NCBI GenBank assembly: GCA_937927695.1
Contig: CALBRU010000114.1
Coordinates: 1-13,119, forward strand
Length of the DNA: 13,119 bases
Origin: an uncultured Thiomonas sp.
GTDB taxonomy: Bacteria; Pseudomonadota; Gammaproteobacteria; Burkholderiales; Burkholderiaceae_C
Direction of reading: 5' to 3'
A program made the position numbers and the translations under genes. This document shows, in pieces, positions 12,672 through 13,119 of this stretch. Position 1 is the stretch's first letter; the number at the start of each line of letters is the position of its first letter. Under the pieces are notes generated by a model. The model searched no databases. It was not told the DNA's origin and saw only the letters and a program-made list of their open reading frames with translations.

Positions 12672-13119
12672 TCAGTGCGCGCCGGTGGAGCCAAAGCCCC
12701 CGGCGCCGCGCTCGGTGGCGTCGAACTGATCGACCACCTCCCACTGCGCCTGCGCCACCGGCACGATGACCATCTGCGCGATGCGCTCCATCGGTTGCAC
12801 GGTGTAGGCCGCGCTGCCGCGGTTCCAGCAGCTCACCATCAGCGGGCCTTGGTAGTCGGAATCGATCAGCCCGACCAGATTGCCCAGCACCAAGCCATGC
12901 TTGTGCCCCAGGCCGGAGCGCGGCAGCAGCATGGCGCACAGACCGGGATCGCCGATGTGCATGGCCAGGCCGGTGGGAATGAGCTCGGCCTGCCCCGGTT
13001 GCAGGGTCAGCGGGGCGTCGATGCAGGCGCGCAGATCCATGCCCGCGCTGCCCGGGCTGGCATAGGCGGGAAGCTGCTCGCGCAGACGGTCATCGAGAAG
13101 GCGGACGGCGATACGGGGC
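12672..13119 (-). CDS. dut: dUTP diphosphatase (dUTPase), N-terminal few residues beyond window
   Basis: Dut hydrolyses dUTP to dUMP, keeping uracil out of DNA and feeding dTMP synthesis; it is a homotrimer. From the right edge, 148 residues are visible; the E. coli enzyme has about 151, so only a few residues are missing. All five dUTPase motifs are seen, in order: PGSAGMDLR (22-30), PRSGLGHKHG (66-75), GLIDSDYQG with the catalytic-type Asp (83-91), ERIAQMVIVPV (111-121) and RGAGGFGSTG (137-146). The frame opens upstream of the ATG at 13040 with no stop (PRIAVRLLDDRLREQLPAYA), which fits the family N-terminus, so 13040 is not the true start. The DUF2062 gene follows 28 bases after the stop, presumably co-transcribed. 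Confidence 0.97.
   Translation of the reverse strand, partial: PRIAVRLLDDRLREQLPAYASPGSAGMDLRACIDAPLTLQPGQAELIPTGLAMHIGDPGLCAMLLPRSGLGHKHGLVLGNLVGLIDSDYQGPLMVSCWNRGSAAYTVQPMERIAQMVIVPVAQAQWEVVDQFDATERGAGGFGSTGAH

Overview
This window is GC-rich and densely packed with housekeeping genes from a beta-proteobacterium. The closest fit I can suggest is the Burkholderiales, possibly a Thiomonas-like organism. That rests on the protein sequences as I recognise them (PurE/PurK/PurC, UbiA, DapA-BamC, a RoxA-type cupin oxygenase divergent from a SlyD-like isomerase, Dut next to a DUF2062 protein) and was not tested by a search. I see no rRNA, tRNA, transposase, phage, CRISPR or toxin-antitoxin genes. 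No gap between genes reaches 300 bases; the longest is about 180.

Left part (1-3859): purE and purK lie on the minus strand with an ATGA overlap, and purK runs off the left edge. On the plus strand follows a thioredoxin-TPR protein of the CnoX/YbbN type. It converges with a DJ-1/PfpI-family gene across a shared bidirectional terminator. purC is divergent from the DJ-1 gene. Three IMP-pathway genes are therefore present, but purC is separated from purEK and points the other way.

Middle (3849-8005): ubiA converges on purC with an 11-base overlap of coding ends. Reading leftwards, galE, dps and ubiA follow each other on the minus strand. Divergent from galE is a small SAM-dependent methyltransferase, then dapA and bamC on the plus strand.

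Right part (8062-13119): bamC (outer-membrane protein assembly lipoprotein) ends at a strong bidirectional terminator. It is shared with a tiny Ala/Pro/Ser-repeat lipoprotein of unknown role. Next on the minus strand come an uncharacterised protein and, upstream of it, roxA (ribosomal protein hydroxylase). slyD is divergent from roxA. At the right edge, dut and a DUF2062 membrane protein form a minus-strand pair; dut lacks only its first few codons.

I did not find a clearly new multi-gene system. The observations worth a second look are smaller. purC and ubiA (and less exactly the methyltransferase) have a -10-like hexamer placed so that the start codon would be the transcription start, suggesting leaderless mRNAs. 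A dyad frames the ubiA -10. A palindromic element makes up the C-terminal tail of roxA. The Dps ferroxidase centre appears to have Met at an acidic ligand position. A repeat-built lipoprotein gene looks able to change length. A candidate slyD terminator lies inside the neighbouring gene's coding sequence.
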